DNA of 64,000 nucleotides. It comes from Polynucleobacter sp. (GTDB lineage Bacteria; Pseudomonadota; Gammaproteobacteria; Burkholderiales; Burkholderiaceae). Position 1 is the first letter of the stretch. Every line of letters starts with the position of its first letter. Shown here in pieces: positions 14,284 to 27,849 of this stretch. The notes below the pieces were generated by a model. It was not told the DNA's origin. It saw only the letters and a list, made by a program, of their open reading frames with translations, and searched no databases. The stretch spans positions 186,001 to 250,000 of the forward strand of contig NZ_JAUXZY010000005.1 in the NCBI RefSeq assembly GCF_030693775.1, read 5' to 3'. A program made the translations under genes and the position numbers.

Positions 14284-15630
14284 TTAGGGCAATAGCGCCC
14301 GTAGTGCAGGTGAAGATACGTCATCGATGTGCCTAAACGCAGGACTGATCTTTTCAATTTCTGCTGCTGAAACTTTAAATTCATCAAAGTAGGTTTTCCA
14401 CTGCCGCGTTACCCGCCAAACTTCGCTGATGCATTCGCAGGCCTTTTTTTGTGGCAGCATAAACGATCCAGCGGCACTAAGCGCATTATCAATCGTAGCT
14501 AAACGCCCTTGATTGCCAATCGCAAGATGCAAAAATCGTTCTGACGCAATCGAAGCGCGTGGCAGAACATCGTACAAAGGGCTCAGGCGCCATCCTGAAA
14601 TACACGGGTCCCATACAAAACCGTGGTTACGCAGGTGGTCATCGTCGTTGCTTACCAAAATATTAAAAACCATTCGCTTAAAGAGCTCTTCGCTATCGCT
14701 ACGTATCACGCCTGGGTGGCAGTAGCGGCGTATTGCAGCTGCAAGATCACCATAGGATTTATTTTTAGAATCCATCTCATCGCAAGCAGCCAAGGTCAAC
14801 CCACTCACAAACCCCATGCGATGCTCTACTTTTTGGTGTCCCGCCACCGTATCGAACACATCAAAATCAGTTGTGTTTTGCTCGCCCTCCCTTGCCCAGT
14901 AGCGATCAAAGCGCCGTATCAGCATAATGCGACGATCACCCAGCATTATTGTTTTAACCGGCGGCACGTGTAAACCCGCTTTTTGCGCTAGCAATAAAGT
15001 TGCGCACTCGATTTCTGGGATATCAAACGCATCATTGGGATTACTAAATTTAGCAATCCACAAAACACCATCCACATCGCGAATAGACGCTTTTGGTCGG
15101 GCTCCGCCCAAGCCAGATCCAACCAAGAAGATGGCCTCAAGACGCTCTGGTATTGCTAAGCCCTCCTGAATACGATCAGCAGCCTCCATCAGGTACGCAA
15201 GATCATGCACTGCACTCACGCCAGCACTTGGCGCGTCCGTCATTTGGCGACGAATGTCCAGAGCCCCAATGCGCTCGCTACCTGCGTCCAGCAAATAATC
15301 TGATTCTGGCAAGCTATTGGGGGGCACCTTTCGTTTCGCCTCGATTACACGCCTACCCCACGCATCCGGAGCGCAATCTCGGATGCCACCAAAAAAAGGT
15401 AATGACGCGGTGGGTAGTAATAGTTGACCGCTTACTGCGGCGCGGTTTGCAATCGATAGACTAACTGGATCTACTTCGAGTGCATTAGCGCGCTTCAAGT
15501 AGTTAACTCCATAGGCAAACTGCGATGCCACTAATTGGGGGCCTTGCTCTTCCAGCGTTAACTGGCCGCACGGTACCCATTCGTGCTCCAGGTTAGCAAA
15601 CACCACTAGCTTTTCATTTTTAAGTGCCAC
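14284..15630 (-). CDS. hipA: HipA-family serine/threonine kinase toxin
   Basis: A protein of 448 residues with HipA N-subdomain (1-110) and kinase-like C-domain: GSGLGGARPKASI as the nucleotide loop, LWIAKF, LIRRFDRYW and the catalytic segment NILVSNDDDHLRNHGFVWD, then LYDVLP. E. coli HipA phosphorylates glutamyl-tRNA synthetase to induce persistence; the target here is unknown. It starts at GTG two bases after the hipB stop. All kinase motifs are kept, so this looks like the complete HipAB pair of the window, unlike the stub near 5.6 kb. Confidence 0.87.
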   Translation of the reverse strand: MALKNEKLVVFANLEHEWVPCGQLTLEEQGPQLVASQFAYGVNYLKRANALEVDPVSLSIANRAAVSGQLLLPTASLPFFGGIRDCAPDAWGRRVIEAKRKVPPNSLPESDYLLDAGSERIGALDIRRQMTDAPSAGVSAVHDLAYLMEAADRIQEGLAIPERLEAIFLVGSGLGGARPKASIRDVDGVLWIAKFSNPNDAFDIPEIECATLLLAQKAGLHVPPVKTIMLGDRRIMLIRRFDRYWAREGEQNTTDFDVFDTVAGHQKVEHRMGFVSGLTLAACDEMDSKNKSYGDLAAAIRRYCHPGVIRSDSEELFKRMVFNILVSNDDDHLRNHGFVWDPCISGWRLSPLYDVLPRASIASERFLHLAIGNQGRLATIDNALSAAGSFMLPQKKACECISEVWRVTRQWKTYFDEFKVSAAEIEKISPAFRHIDDVSSPALRALLP

Positions 15631-15632
15631 CC

Positions 15633-15974
15633 TTAAAACTCCAACTCTTTTAACTCCGCAGCAGTCATGCCGCGTACCCGCTGGGTTTTTTCACGCAAGT
15701 GCTGGCTAATTAAGGCGGGGTCGCTTTCGTTTAAGAGCTGCTTTAGGTTACAGCCGGGCGCAATCGCATCAAGGTAGCGCAGAATTTGGCCCATGGCGAC
15801 ACCGGGGTCGCCATGCTCAATCCGGTAAGCAGTATTTCTGGATAAGCCCGCGCGCAGGGCTGCCTCAAATTGCTTCATGCGCCGGGCTGTGCGCAAGCGC
15901 GCAATGCGCTGCCCAAGTTGCTCAGAATCAGCCAATAGAGTGGGGCTTAAAACTGCGGTTTGATTGACTTTCAT
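15633..15974 (-). CDS. hipB: HipB-like Xre-family antitoxin
   Basis: About 113 residues from the chosen ATG. The Xre helix-turn-helix is LGQRIARLRTARRMKQFEAA, LRAGLSRNTAYRIEHGDPGV and MGQILRYLDAI. The C-terminal GMTAAELKELEF ends two bases before hipA. An in-frame ATG 16 codons upstream (16022) is possible, but the added segment overlaps inverted repeats that look like operator DNA, so the shorter form is preferred. It should inhibit HipA and repress the operon. Confidence 0.78.
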   Translation of the reverse strand: MKVNQTAVLSPTLLADSEQLGQRIARLRTARRMKQFEAALRAGLSRNTAYRIEHGDPGVAMGQILRYLDAIAPGCNLKQLLNESDPALISQHLREKTQRVRGMTAAELKELEF

Positions 15975-16060
15975 GTACTTTAAATCGATCTTTAAATAGA
16001 TATTGCTTGATTTAACAAGCATTCTAAATCAATAATCCGATTTAAGCAATAAAGTACTTT
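15975..16060 (-). promoter_or_regulatory. Repeat-rich operator region of hipBA
   Basis: The stretch upstream of hipB contains TTTAAATCGATCTTTAAA (15979-15997), GCTTGATTTAACAAGC with inverted ends, and the perfect palindrome AAAGTACTTT (16051-16060). HipB proteins bind several palindromes in their promoter, so clustered symmetric sites fit. The exact operator was not determined. Confidence 0.4.
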
Positions 16061-16161
16061 AAAAAACTCACTAATACGATAATGATCGTTTTAACGAACA
16101 AAAATAGGAGATTGAGGGATCAAGGCTACTCCACTCACCCAAGGGATTTACTTCGAGCAAT

Positions 16162-17457
16162 TTACTTCAAGCGCACAAAGGCTTTTTTCGATGCAGTGAT
16201 AATCTCATCGAGCACCGCATTGTCATGCGCGATCGACGTAAAGCCAGCCTCATAGGCAGATGGAGCCAAGTAGACACCTTCATCCAGCATCGCATGAAAG
16301 AACACCTTAAACACATCAATATTGCTCTTGGTTACCGCATCAAATGAGGTGGGGACTTGGTCGGTAAAGTAAAAACCAAACATACCGCCCACACTATCAG
16401 TTGAGAATGGAATACCTGCCTCCTTGGCTGCTTGCTGTAAACCGGCCATCAGCTTGCTGGTTTGACCGCCAAGACAATCAAAGAAGCCATCCCGCGAAAT
16501 GATCTCTAGAGTTTTCATGCCGGCTGCAACGGCAACTGGATTTCCCGACAAGGTACCCGCCTGATAAACGTTACCGATCGGTGCCAACTTCTGCATGATC
16601 TCTTTTTTGCCGCCAAAAGCAGCCATCGGCATACCGCCACCCATCACCTTGCCAAGGCAAGTCAGGTCTGGGGTGATACCCTGCAGGCTTTGTGCTCCAC
16701 CGAGTGCCACCCGAAAGCCCGTCATCACTTCGTCGTAAATCAAGACACTGCCGTGGTGCTGCGTTAACTTCCGAATGGCCGCTAAAAATTCGGGCTTGGC
16801 TTTAATGAGATTCATATTGCCAGCGATGGGCTCAATGATCACGGCTGCAATCTGATCGCCGTGCAATTGAAAGGTTTCTTCAATCGCGGCCGTATCGTTG
16901 TAAGGCAGTACTAAGGTGTGCTTGACTAAATCCTGTGGAACGCCGCCCGATGAGGGCGCATTTTGAGTTGAATCAGCAAAAGTGAGTAGGCCCGAACCTG
17001 CTTTTACCAAGAGGCTATCGGCATGGCCGTGATAGCAACCCTCAAACTTAATAATCAAGTCACGTCCGGTATAGCCGCGCGCTAAACGCAGGGCGCTCAT
17101 CGTCGCCTCCGTCCCGCTCGATACCATCCGAATTTGCTCTACGCTCGGCATAATGGCGCAAATGCGCTCGGCTAATTCAATTTCGCCGACGGTGGGGGCG
17201 CCATAACTAAAACTCAGGGTGGCTGCTCGCTGCACTGCCTCCACTACCTCTGGATTAGCATGACCCGCAATCATGGGGCCCCAGGACATGATCAAGTCTA
17301 CATAGCGCTTGTCTTCAATATCCCAAAAGTGCGGACCGAGCGCCTTCTTAATAAAGCGCGGGGCACCGCCCACTTGGCGAAACGCCCGTACAGGGGAGTT
17401 CACGCCGCCCGGAATGGTTTTTTGTGCACGCTCGAATATGGTTTCGTTTAAGCCCAT
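16162..17457 (-). CDS. hemL: Glutamate-1-semialdehyde 2,1-aminomutase
   Basis: A 431-residue PLP enzyme converting glutamate-1-semialdehyde to 5-aminolevulinate, the C5 route to haem. Visible are [15 protein letters not shown] at the N-terminus, [47 protein letters not shown] and the PLP-lysine motif [12 protein letters not shown]. Full length. Rubredoxin lies upstream on the same strand and haem gene hemJ about 2 kb away. Confidence 0.96.
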   Translation of the reverse strand: MGLNETIFERAQKTIPGGVNSPVRAFRQVGGAPRFIKKALGPHFWDIEDKRYVDLIMSWGPMIAGHANPEVVEAVQRAATLSFSYGAPTVGEIELAERICAIMPSVEQIRMVSSGTEATMSALRLARGYTGRDLIIKFEGCYHGHADSLLVKAGSGLLTFADSTQNAPSSGGVPQDLVKHTLVLPYNDTAAIEETFQLHGDQIAAVIIEPIAGNMNLIKAKPEFLAAIRKLTQHHGSVLIYDEVMTGFRVALGGAQSLQGITPDLTCLGKVMGGGMPMAAFGGKKEIMQKLAPIGNVYQAGTLSGNPVAVAAGMKTLEIISRDGFFDCLGGQTSKLMAGLQQAAKEAGIPFSTDSVGGMFGFYFTDQVPTSFDAVTKSNIDVFKVFFHAMLDEGVYLAPSAYEAGFTSIAHDNAVLDEIITASKKAFVRLK

Positions 17458-17504
17458 GTGATTCTCATTCGTTTTATTTGTTAAGGTGTATTTTGCTTTA
17501 GAAC

Positions 17505-17675
17505 TTAAATTGCCATCATCTCAAAATCGTCTTTGCGCGCGCCGCACTCGGGACAGGTCCAATTGATGGGCACATCTTTCCAGAGGGTTCCTGGTGCGAT
17601 GCCTTCATCGGGCAAGCCGGCAGCCTCGTCATACACCCAGCCGCAAATCAGGCACATATAGGTTTTCAGTTCCAT
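17505..17675 (-). CDS. rubA: Rubredoxin
   Basis: A 56-residue iron protein for single-electron transfer. The four iron-binding cysteines are C8 and C11 in [14 protein letters not shown] and C41 and C44 in [16 protein letters not shown]; the spacing and the length are those of ordinary rubredoxins. It lies 47 bases upstream of hemL on the same strand, an arrangement seen in other betaproteobacteria. The redox partner is unknown. Confidence 0.92.
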   Translation of the reverse strand: MELKTYMCLICGWVYDEAAGLPDEGIAPGTLWKDVPINWTCPECGARKDDFEMMAI

Positions 17676-17789
17676 TGCGTTTTATCTTTCTTTGCTCAGC
17701 TGTATTTTTAAGATTACTCATTTTAATGCTGAATACTGAATGCTGAATAACAACTAGATTCGCTGATTTGGATGAGGGATCGAACTCCG

Positions 17790-17984
17790 TTACCAAAGCC
17801 TTGAATCGTCACACCATAACCCCTGATACTCAAATTGCATATTTTGCCCATTTATCCAATCTTTATAGTCTGACTCAAATTGCATTTTTTTCTTATTAAA
17901 ACCGACGTCGAGGGCTGGCACAGCCTCTTTCTGGTGAGCAGAATTTATGAAGCCATTAATACGATCATCTTTTTTAATCGACAT
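17790..17984 (-). CDS. CcdA-like antitoxin remnant
   Basis: A 64-residue frame whose C-terminal half, DYKDWINGQNMQFEYQGLWC then DDSRLW, resembles the toxin-wrapping tail of CcdA antitoxins (W---N---I---N-F-E--GLW-DD-R-W). The N-terminal half lacks the expected ribbon-helix-helix, so the protein seems internally deleted. No CcdB follows. The call is from motif resemblance; it may also be an unrelated small protein. Confidence 0.38.
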   Translation of the reverse strand: MSIKKDDRINGFINSAHQKEAVPALDVGFNKKKMQFESDYKDWINGQNMQFEYQGLWCDDSRLW

Positions 17985-17998
17985 AAGTTTTTTGTTGC

Positions 17999-19483
17999 TT
18001 AACTTAATCGCTCCGCTTTGGAGCGCATCTCAAAGCGGAACAAACGGCATTCCAGTGGGCCATTAAAGAGCGGGGTACGTCGTGACTCTTTGATCCGCAA
18101 CTGCCCTGGCAATGCCATATCGGCCGTCAAAATGAAAATATGCCAGCCGCCAAAGGCATCTTTCAGATGCTGGCCAAATTGCTTCATGAACTCTAAAAAG
18201 GCGGGATCGATTTCTTCTTCGGCCTGCAGGCGCTTTAATGACTCACGGCTGGAACGCTTGGCACTCTGGCGCCCGGTCTCAATATTGTGGCTATACGGAT
18301 CCACATCATCACCATAACCCTCATCGTCGTAGCGGCCCTGAGCCTGATCGCGATCATCGCCACGACCACCCTTAATGCCAAGGCGTTGTCCATAGGGCGG
18401 ATTGAGTAAAGCCAATCCTGGTAAGTTATTTGCCCCAGACACATCACCGGCAGTCACTGGCGGCTTAGCTGCTAAGGCATCAACCTGGCGTACCACTGGC
18501 AAACCCGGTAGCTGCGCGCGCTGCCAGTTGGATTTGGTCATCGAGACCAGTTTTTCATTAATGTCGCTGCCGCTGATGTGTAGTGACTGCGCATCCGGGA
18601 AAGCCTTACGCCGCTCGAGAATTTCTGCGAGGACGGCATCCTTTAGGGCTTGCCATTTTTTCTGTTCAGCACCAACGACGTATGGCTTTAAACGTAAAAA
18701 ACCAAAGCCATGTACCGAGGTAACCAACGGGCGATATGCCAAGCGTGTGGGTACTGATTCTTTGCCAGCCTCATCATACAAACCCGCCCGAATCGCTCCC
18801 GATGGAATACCCATAGCGATCTGCGCTGCCTCAATTAAAAAAGTGCCACTACCGCACATTGGATCAAACAAAGGCTGCTTCGGCTGCCAACCCGTGATCG
18901 CCAGAATACCCGCAGCCAGATTTTCTTTTAAAGGGGCATCGCCCTTTTCATCGCGCCAGCCGCGCTTAAACAGAGCCTCGCCCGAGGTATCCAAATAGAT
19001 CGATACGTGGGTAGCAGTTAAGTGCGCTTGCACGCGCACATCCGGAAAGGCCGTATCGATCGAGGGACGATCACCCGACACTTCTCGCAAGCGATCGACA
19101 ATGGCGTCTTTGATTTTTAAAGTCGCAAAGTTCAAACTTTTGAGGGGTGAGCGATGCGCAGTCACATCAACGCGCAAGGTTTGTTTGTGTGTAAACCACT
19201 CCTCCCAGGCAAGGCCATGGGCTAAGCGATACAAGTCGTCTTCTTGGCGATAGGTGGATTCCGCCATTTGCAAGAGTACTCGGCTGGCAATCCGCGAATG
19301 CAAATTAAGCGCCATGGCGGCGGATAAAGGGCCAGCCAAACCAACGCCGCCCGTCGGGCTAGTTGGCGTTGGGTCAATCACCCAGACGCCTTGGGCTTTT
19401 ACTTCAGGGCGCTCGGCAATCTGCCGCAGCTCAGTAGCTAAGACCGTTTCCAATCCGCCGGGACACACCACAAAAAATCGCAT
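17999..19483 (-). CDS. rlmL: 23S rRNA guanine-N2 methyltransferase, RlmL-type (THUMP domain)
   Basis: A protein of 494 residues. The N-terminal ferredoxin-like and THUMP domains (1-165) start MRFFVVCPGGLETVLATELR; the methyltransferase domain has the SAM loop LFDPMCGSGTFLIEAA and the catalytic NPPYGQRLG. It corresponds to the RlmL half of the E. coli RlmKL fusion and lacks the RlmK half, as in many betaproteobacteria. A low-complexity, charged insert (about 395-430) follows the NPPY motif. Expected product: m2G2445 of 23S rRNA. Confidence 0.9.
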   Translation of the reverse strand: MRFFVVCPGGLETVLATELRQIAERPEVKAQGVWVIDPTPTSPTGGVGLAGPLSAAMALNLHSRIASRVLLQMAESTYRQEDDLYRLAHGLAWEEWFTHKQTLRVDVTAHRSPLKSLNFATLKIKDAIVDRLREVSGDRPSIDTAFPDVRVQAHLTATHVSIYLDTSGEALFKRGWRDEKGDAPLKENLAAGILAITGWQPKQPLFDPMCGSGTFLIEAAQIAMGIPSGAIRAGLYDEAGKESVPTRLAYRPLVTSVHGFGFLRLKPYVVGAEQKKWQALKDAVLAEILERRKAFPDAQSLHISGSDINEKLVSMTKSNWQRAQLPGLPVVRQVDALAAKPPVTAGDVSGANNLPGLALLNPPYGQRLGIKGGRGDDRDQAQGRYDDEGYGDDVDPYSHNIETGRQSAKRSSRESLKRLQAEEEIDPAFLEFMKQFGQHLKDAFGGWHIFILTADMALPGQLRIKESRRTPLFNGPLECRLFRFEMRSKAERLS

Positions 19484-19526
19484 GAAGAAAACCTAAAAAA
19501 ATATTGGGGAATAAATAGCGATTTGC

Positions 19527-19952
19527 TTAGGGCTTAATCACGACGATGGCAGTGATGATGACAAGCAAGACCACCGGAACTTCATTAAACCATCGGAACC
19601 AAACGTGGCTGCGCTTATTAATGCCTTTGCGGAACTTCTTCAGTAAGGTGTAGCACGAGTGGTGGTATCCCAAAATGATCAGTACAAAAAGCAATTTGGG
19701 GTGCATCCAGCCGGCACCGCGACCAATACCAAAGTGAAGCCAAAGCACCACACCCAGCACCACCGCGGGCACCATCAAAATGGTCATAAACCGAAAGAGG
19801 CGATCAGCCATACCCAACAGGCGTGCATTGACTTCAGGATTGGTCTCTTGCGCCATATTGACAAAAATGCGCGGCAAGTAAAAGAGGCCGGCAAACCAGG
19901 AAGCGACTAAAACAATGTGGAATGTTTTTGTCCAAAGATATGCGTCACCCAT
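19527..19952 (-). CDS. hemJ: Protoporphyrinogen IX oxidase HemJ
   Basis: A 141-residue integral membrane protein with four predicted helices. The first carries the conserved His in TKTFHIVLVASWFAGLFYLP, and HPKLLFVLIILGYHH forms the third helix start with the conserved Lys. HemJ performs the penultimate haem step in bacteria lacking HemG/HemY. It was formerly annotated UPF0093 or CopD-like. Haem context is given by hemL nearby. Confidence 0.88.
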   Translation of the reverse strand: MGDAYLWTKTFHIVLVASWFAGLFYLPRIFVNMAQETNPEVNARLLGMADRLFRFMTILMVPAVVLGVVLWLHFGIGRGAGWMHPKLLFVLIILGYHHSCYTLLKKFRKGINKRSHVWFRWFNEVPVVLLVIITAIVVIKP

Positions 19953-20022
19953 TTTTATCCCCTTTGTTCGTTAACTAAAGCGGCATTGCCTTAGTTCAAT
20001 GCTAACTACTATACCGATTTAA

Positions 20023-21300
20023 TTAGGTTCTAATTTCCCCATGACCCATCACAATGTACTTCAGTGAGGTCAAGCCATCGAGACCAACCGGGCCACGTGC
20101 ATGCAGCTTGTCATTGGAGATCCCAATCTCTGCGCCCAGACCATACTCAAAGCCATCCGCAAAACGGGTACTGGTATTGACCATGACGCTGGCACTATCG
20201 ACCTCACGCAAGAAGCGGTCTGCCGTCCCTGTATTGGTCGTGATAATGGCATCCGTATGCTTGCTGCCATAGCGCTCAATGTGATCCATCGCTTCATCCA
20301 GCGATTCAACGGTCTTAATCGACAAAATCGGTGCCAGGTATTCGGTTGTCCAGTCCTCTTCTGTTGCATCGACCAAGCCTGTAAAGCCAGCTGACTCAAG
20401 CGTGGTACGGGTTTTGTTATCCACCCGCAGCTCAACGCCCTTGTCTTGGTAGATTTTGCACAGGCGGGGCAATACGGCACTAGCAACCGCCTCATGAACC
20501 AGTAAGGTTTCCATCGCATTGCACGGCGCATAACGCTGCGTTTTCGCGTTATCGCAAACCGTAATCGCTAAATCAAGATCGGCATCACGGTCGATAAAGG
20601 TATGGCAAATGCCATCGAGGTGTTTAATCATGGGTACCCGAGCATCGGCCATCAGGCGCGCAATTAAGCTCTTACCTCCGCGCGGCACGATCACATCGAT
20701 GTACTCGGTCATGGTGATCATCTCGCCCACGGCGGCACGGTCTGTGGTGCTGACTACTTGTACTGCATTGGCGGGCAAGTTCGCCGCAGCCAAACCCTGC
20801 TGAATTAATCCTGCCAAGAGCGTATTGGAATCAATCGCTTCGGAGCCACCGCGCAAAATCACAGCGTTACCCGACTTCAGACACAAAGCGGCTGCATCAA
20901 TCGTGACGTTGGGACGGGATTCATAAATGATGCCAATGACACCCAGCGGCACGCGCATTTGCCCGAGTTCAATTCCAGAAGCTTGGCGTTTGAGCGGGCT
21001 GATTTTGCCAATCGGATCTTCCAAGCTGACAATTTGCTCTAAACCCAAGGCCATCGACTCAACCGTTTTGGCTGTCATGGTCAGACGATCAATAAAGGCT
21101 GCATCGTGCCCGCCTTTTTTGGCGCGCCCCACATCGACTGCATTGGTTTCTAAGATGCGTGAGGCCTGTTCGCGCACTAAGCGCGCGATGTGGGTGAGGG
21201 CTTGATTCTTTTGCTCGGTATTAGCGCGCGCCATCGCCCGCGAAGCCTGCCTCGCCTCTTTGCCTACTGCCTGCATCATCTCGGTAATTGAAGTACTCAT
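20023..21300 (-). CDS. proA: Gamma-glutamyl phosphate reductase
   Basis: A 425-residue enzyme of proline synthesis that reduces gamma-glutamyl phosphate with NADPH. The aldehyde-dehydrogenase-like fold shows [45 protein letters not shown] and the catalytic Cys in [18 protein letters not shown]. The ATG giving [16 protein letters not shown] was chosen; an upstream in-frame ATG would overlap holA. Its pathway partner proB lies at the far end of the window. Confidence 0.95.
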   Translation of the reverse strand: MSTSITEMMQAVGKEARQASRAMARANTEQKNQALTHIARLVREQASRILETNAVDVGRAKKGGHDAAFIDRLTMTAKTVESMALGLEQIVSLEDPIGKISPLKRQASGIELGQMRVPLGVIGIIYESRPNVTIDAAALCLKSGNAVILRGGSEAIDSNTLLAGLIQQGLAAANLPANAVQVVSTTDRAAVGEMITMTEYIDVIVPRGGKSLIARLMADARVPMIKHLDGICHTFIDRDADLDLAITVCDNAKTQRYAPCNAMETLLVHEAVASAVLPRLCKIYQDKGVELRVDNKTRTTLESAGFTGLVDATEEDWTTEYLAPILSIKTVESLDEAMDHIERYGSKHTDAIITTNTGTADRFLREVDSASVMVNTSTRFADGFEYGLGAEIGISNDKLHARGPVGLDGLTSLKYIVMGHGEIRT

Positions 21301-21332
21301 ATTTACTCTGCCACTGTATTCATTTGGTCTAT

Positions 21333-22394
21333 TTATCGCAACAAACTGCCTACTAAGCGTAAGCCATCCCACGGATCCGCTGGCAAGTCTGCTGCAGATA
21401 AGCCTTTAGCCTGCCGATCTAAACCGGCTGCCACCTGCATTGCGCGCCGCAGTTTGATGGGATTTACGCGGCGCAGGGCTCCAGGGTATAGCTTTTCCTT
21501 ATTGCCCCAGATGCGATTCGCACGCATCAACTGCTGCACTGACTCACCACGCTGACTCGCAGCCTGTAACTTCGATAGTATCCGAAGCTCCTCGGTCACG
21601 CTCCATAGAATGAGGGGTAAAGGCTCACCCTCCCCTTTGAGGCCATCCAGCATGCGGTTTAAACGGGCTAAATCACCGGCCAAGATGGATTCAGTTAATT
21701 GAAATACATCGTAGCGTGCTACCTTGAGAATCGACTCGCGGATTTGTGCTTCCGTCAAAGCGCCCTGGGGATAGAGCAAGCCGAGTTTTTGAATCTCTTG
21801 ATGAGCGGCAATCAGATTGCCTTCGACTTGATTGGCAATAAACTCTAGCGCTTCTTGACCGGCAGTGCCAGACTCTACAGACTGGCCTTGTTTTTTTAAA
21901 CGCTGCGCTATCCACATCGGCAAATGACTGCGATCAATCGAGTCAATCTGTACTGCAATCGAGACATCCTCTAGTGCACTAAACCAGGCTGAAGTCTTAG
22001 TTTTGCTGTCTAACCTGGGCAACACAATGCAGACGATCGTATCGGGGCCATCATGGCCAGGTGACTGAGACTCCATTTGCGCAGCAAATTGCTTGAGCGC
22101 TTCTGCACCATCCCGTCCCGGCTTACCCGAGGGAATGCGTAACTCTAACCAGCGCTTATCACCAAACAAGGACATGGTTTGCCCAGCAGAGAGTAAGGAT
22201 GACCAATCAAAATAGCGTTCATGCATCAATACCTCGCGCTCGGTATACCCGAGCTTTCGGGCGACAGAGCGCAATTGATCCATGGCCTCCATCATCAGTA
22301 AGGGCTCATCCCCACTAAAGACATATACCGGAGAGAGCGCTAGACTGGATTTAACTCCGCTAATGTGCGCTTGCAGCGCATCGCTCGTCATCAT
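21333..22394 (-). CDS. holA: DNA polymerase III delta subunit
   Basis: A 353-residue clamp-loader subunit. The N-terminal region has [20 protein letters not shown], the middle [20 protein letters not shown], and the C-terminal collar domain [19 protein letters not shown] and [20 protein letters not shown]. It sits between lptE and proA in the order usual for Burkholderiales (leuS-lptE-holA). Sequence divergence in HolA is high, so position supports the call. Confidence 0.92.
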   Translation of the reverse strand: MMTSDALQAHISGVKSSLALSPVYVFSGDEPLLMMEAMDQLRSVARKLGYTEREVLMHERYFDWSSLLSAGQTMSLFGDKRWLELRIPSGKPGRDGAEALKQFAAQMESQSPGHDGPDTIVCIVLPRLDSKTKTSAWFSALEDVSIAVQIDSIDRSHLPMWIAQRLKKQGQSVESGTAGQEALEFIANQVEGNLIAAHQEIQKLGLLYPQGALTEAQIRESILKVARYDVFQLTESILAGDLARLNRMLDGLKGEGEPLPLILWSVTEELRILSKLQAASQRGESVQQLMRANRIWGNKEKLYPGALRRVNPIKLRRAMQVAAGLDRQAKGLSAADLPADPWDGLRLVGSLLR

Positions 22395-22413
22395 TTAAGC
22401 AGTAAACCCATGC

Positions 22414-22995
22414 TTAGGGCTTACCCATGACAGGCTTAGCGCCGGTGGGCGCAGGCGCTCTCGGTTTGGCAGCAGCAGATATGCGGCGCAAAATCTGCAG
22501 GGATAAATCCATGCGCATCGCATTCGTAAACTGCTGCTGTTGCACATCGGTTGCCAGTACGGTGGAGACCGAGAAATCCATATCGCGAGTAACGTAAATT
22601 TCCGACTCAGGAACGACGTCCACGCCATTTTGATCGATCGCCTGAAACGCGACACGCGAGTTCAATCGATAGGCGGAAATCTGACCTGCAGCGTTGTAGG
22701 CCAAAATCTCACGGCTATTGACTTCGCTAATGATCTCTAAAATCAGATCAGCATCTTTGGCATTATTGGCAACTTTAGAGTCACTGCCCGTCAAGATAAT
22801 CATCTCTAAATCGGATCGGAGTAGTGGCGACGGAACGCCTGTAATCGCAATCACCTTGTACGGAATTGATACCGAGCCGCGCAACTTAAAGCCGCAGGCC
22901 GTGGTGAAGAGGGTCGGCAAGGCAATCAAAGCCCCAAGCCAAGCTCTGCGGTCCAAGCTTGGGCCTTGACTCTTGCCCTTGGCGCTAGAGCTCAC
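22414..22995 (-). CDS. lptE: LPS-assembly lipoprotein LptE
   Basis: A 193-residue outer-membrane lipoprotein partner of LptD. A lipoprotein signal ends with LIALPTLFTTAC, with the acylated Cys followed by GFKLRGSVSIPYK, the conserved LptE start. Later blocks include VNSREILAYNAAGQISAYRL and VLATDVQQQQFTNAMR. Located between leuS and holA as in related genomes. Confidence 0.92.
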   Translation of the reverse strand: MSSSAKGKSQGPSLDRRAWLGALIALPTLFTTACGFKLRGSVSIPYKVIAITGVPSPLLRSDLEMIILTGSDSKVANNAKDADLILEIISEVNSREILAYNAAGQISAYRLNSRVAFQAIDQNGVDVVPESEIYVTRDMDFSVSTVLATDVQQQQFTNAMRMDLSLQILRRISAAAKPRAPAPTGAKPVMGKP

Positions 22996-23040
22996 TACAG
23001 GATCGCTGATGTTGGAGTTGATGATGGCGCCTCTATTTCC

Positions 23041-26593
<3,553 letters not shown>

Positions 26594-26676
26594 AATCTCA
26601 CTCTTTGCTTAATTAACTTTACTTAACTAATTTTTTTAATTCCACTTCGGCATTGCTGAATCAGCATCAGCGCTAT

Positions 26677-27237
26677 TTACTTGACCGGTGTGACGATGGG
26701 GCCGCTGCTCGGCGGACTCGGTATCAATACCTCAGGCTGTTGCAATGGTGGTGTTACTGGATTCTTGTTTTTGCCCGTGAGCATATCCCAGAAGGAGCGC
26801 TTATTCTTGGCATAGTTATCGATCTCTGCAACGAGTTCAACTTCAGTTGGCAATGCGTCACCATTAAATTTTGTTACCTTATCGCCATCGAAGAACACCG
26901 TTACGCGACGCTCTTTACTGATTTTTTCACCGAGGCGTTTAAATTCAAATACGTAATCCCAGCGATTGGCATGAAAGTAACTGGCTAATAATGGGGTACC
27001 TAAAATTTGGCGTACCTGCTCCCGGCTCATACCCACTTCCAGCTTGGCGTATTGCTCGCTGGAAATAAAGTTACCCTGAACAACATCCGGCACATAAGGC
27101 CGAAAAATACTGTTCATCATCGTGCGCTGGGTTTCGTCGACTTTCGTCGAGCAGCCGGTTGCGATCAAAGCGGCCAATAGAATCGCAGCCAACATGCAGC
27201 AGCGCAGCAATCGCTTGCTGGGGCTTAAAACCCGCAT
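26677..27237 (-). CDS. bamE: Outer-membrane assembly lipoprotein BamE
   Basis: From the chosen ATG (MRVLSPSKRLLRC) a signal peptide of about 28 residues ends LLAALIATGC, a lipobox. The mature part holds the SmpA/OmlA core YVPDVVQGNFISSEQYAKLE, GMSREQVRQILGTPLL and WDYVFEF. BamE supports the BAM complex. Longer in-frame starts exist up to 27330 but would overlap fur. The Pro-rich C-terminal tail is longer than in E. coli. Divergent from fur, the arrangement common in proteobacteria. Confidence 0.9.
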   Translation of the reverse strand: MRVLSPSKRLLRCCMLAAILLAALIATGCSTKVDETQRTMMNSIFRPYVPDVVQGNFISSEQYAKLEVGMSREQVRQILGTPLLASYFHANRWDYVFEFKRLGEKISKERRVTVFFDGDKVTKFNGDALPTEVELVAEIDNYAKNKRSFWDMLTGKNKNPVTPPLQQPEVLIPSPPSSGPIVTPVK

Positions 27238-27315
27238 TGAGATGCTACGAATCGGTAAAAGACAGTTTTGCATGGCAAGCCGTATCATTAAGGTCTTGAT
27301 TTTAGCCCTCAATCG

Positions 27316-27771
27316 ATGCCTATGAACCAAAACCCCTCCCCAGCCGATTTACGGGATATTGGCCTAAAAGCCACGGCTCCCCGTATGCAGATCCTGGATT
27401 TTTTTCATCAGCATCCGGGTGCGCATTTCAGTGCCGAAGAAATCTTCATGGCCATGGCCAAAGAAGACAAAGACATTGGTCTAGCGACGGTCTATCGGGT
27501 ACTCACCCAGTTTGAGCAGGCAGGTCTCTTGCTCCGCAGTCATTTTGAGTCCAGCAAAGGCGATAGCCGGGCGATTTATGAGCTCAATGAGGGTACGCAC
27601 CACGATCACCTCGTTTGCCTTGACTGTGGCCACGTAGAGGAATTTGTCGATGCTGCGATTGAGCGGCGCCAAAAGGAGATCGCCAAATCCTTGGGTTTTG
27701 CCCTTGAGGAGCATTCCCTAGCCATGTATGGGCATTGCCAAAAGAAAAACTGCGCCCACAAGCGTAAATAA
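27316..27771 (+). CDS. fur: Ferric uptake regulator
   Basis: A 151-residue metal-dependent repressor. The winged helix spans about 10-85 (LKATAPRMQILDFFHQHPG, DIGLATVYRVLTQFEQAGLL), followed by the metal site THHDHLVCLDCGHVEEF and a C-terminal CQKKNCAHK cysteine pair. An ATG two codons downstream (27322) is an alternative start. A strong terminator follows. Confidence 0.95.
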   Translation: MPMNQNPSPADLRDIGLKATAPRMQILDFFHQHPGAHFSAEEIFMAMAKEDKDIGLATVYRVLTQFEQAGLLLRSHFESSKGDSRAIYELNEGTHHDHLVCLDCGHVEEFVDAAIERRQKEIAKSLGFALEEHSLAMYGHCQKKNCAHKRK

Positions 27772-27783
27772 GCCGTTTTATGC

Positions 27784-27810
27784 AAAAAGGGGCTTTTGAG
27801 CCCCTTTTTT
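27784..27810. terminator. Bidirectional Rho-independent terminator between fur and gap
   Basis: AAAAAGGGGCT, loop TTTG, AGCCCCTTTTTT: a GC-rich stem with A and T tracts on either side, so it can end fur transcripts on the plus strand and gap transcripts on the minus strand. Confidence 0.9.
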
Positions 27811-27849
27811 AGCAATGACAGTCACCGTTTGGCTGTTTGGCTGTTTTGC

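Noticed and set aside
17725..17755. GCTGAATACTGAATGCTGAATA direct repeat
   Set aside because: Short, imperfect and isolated; no gene or known element depends on it.
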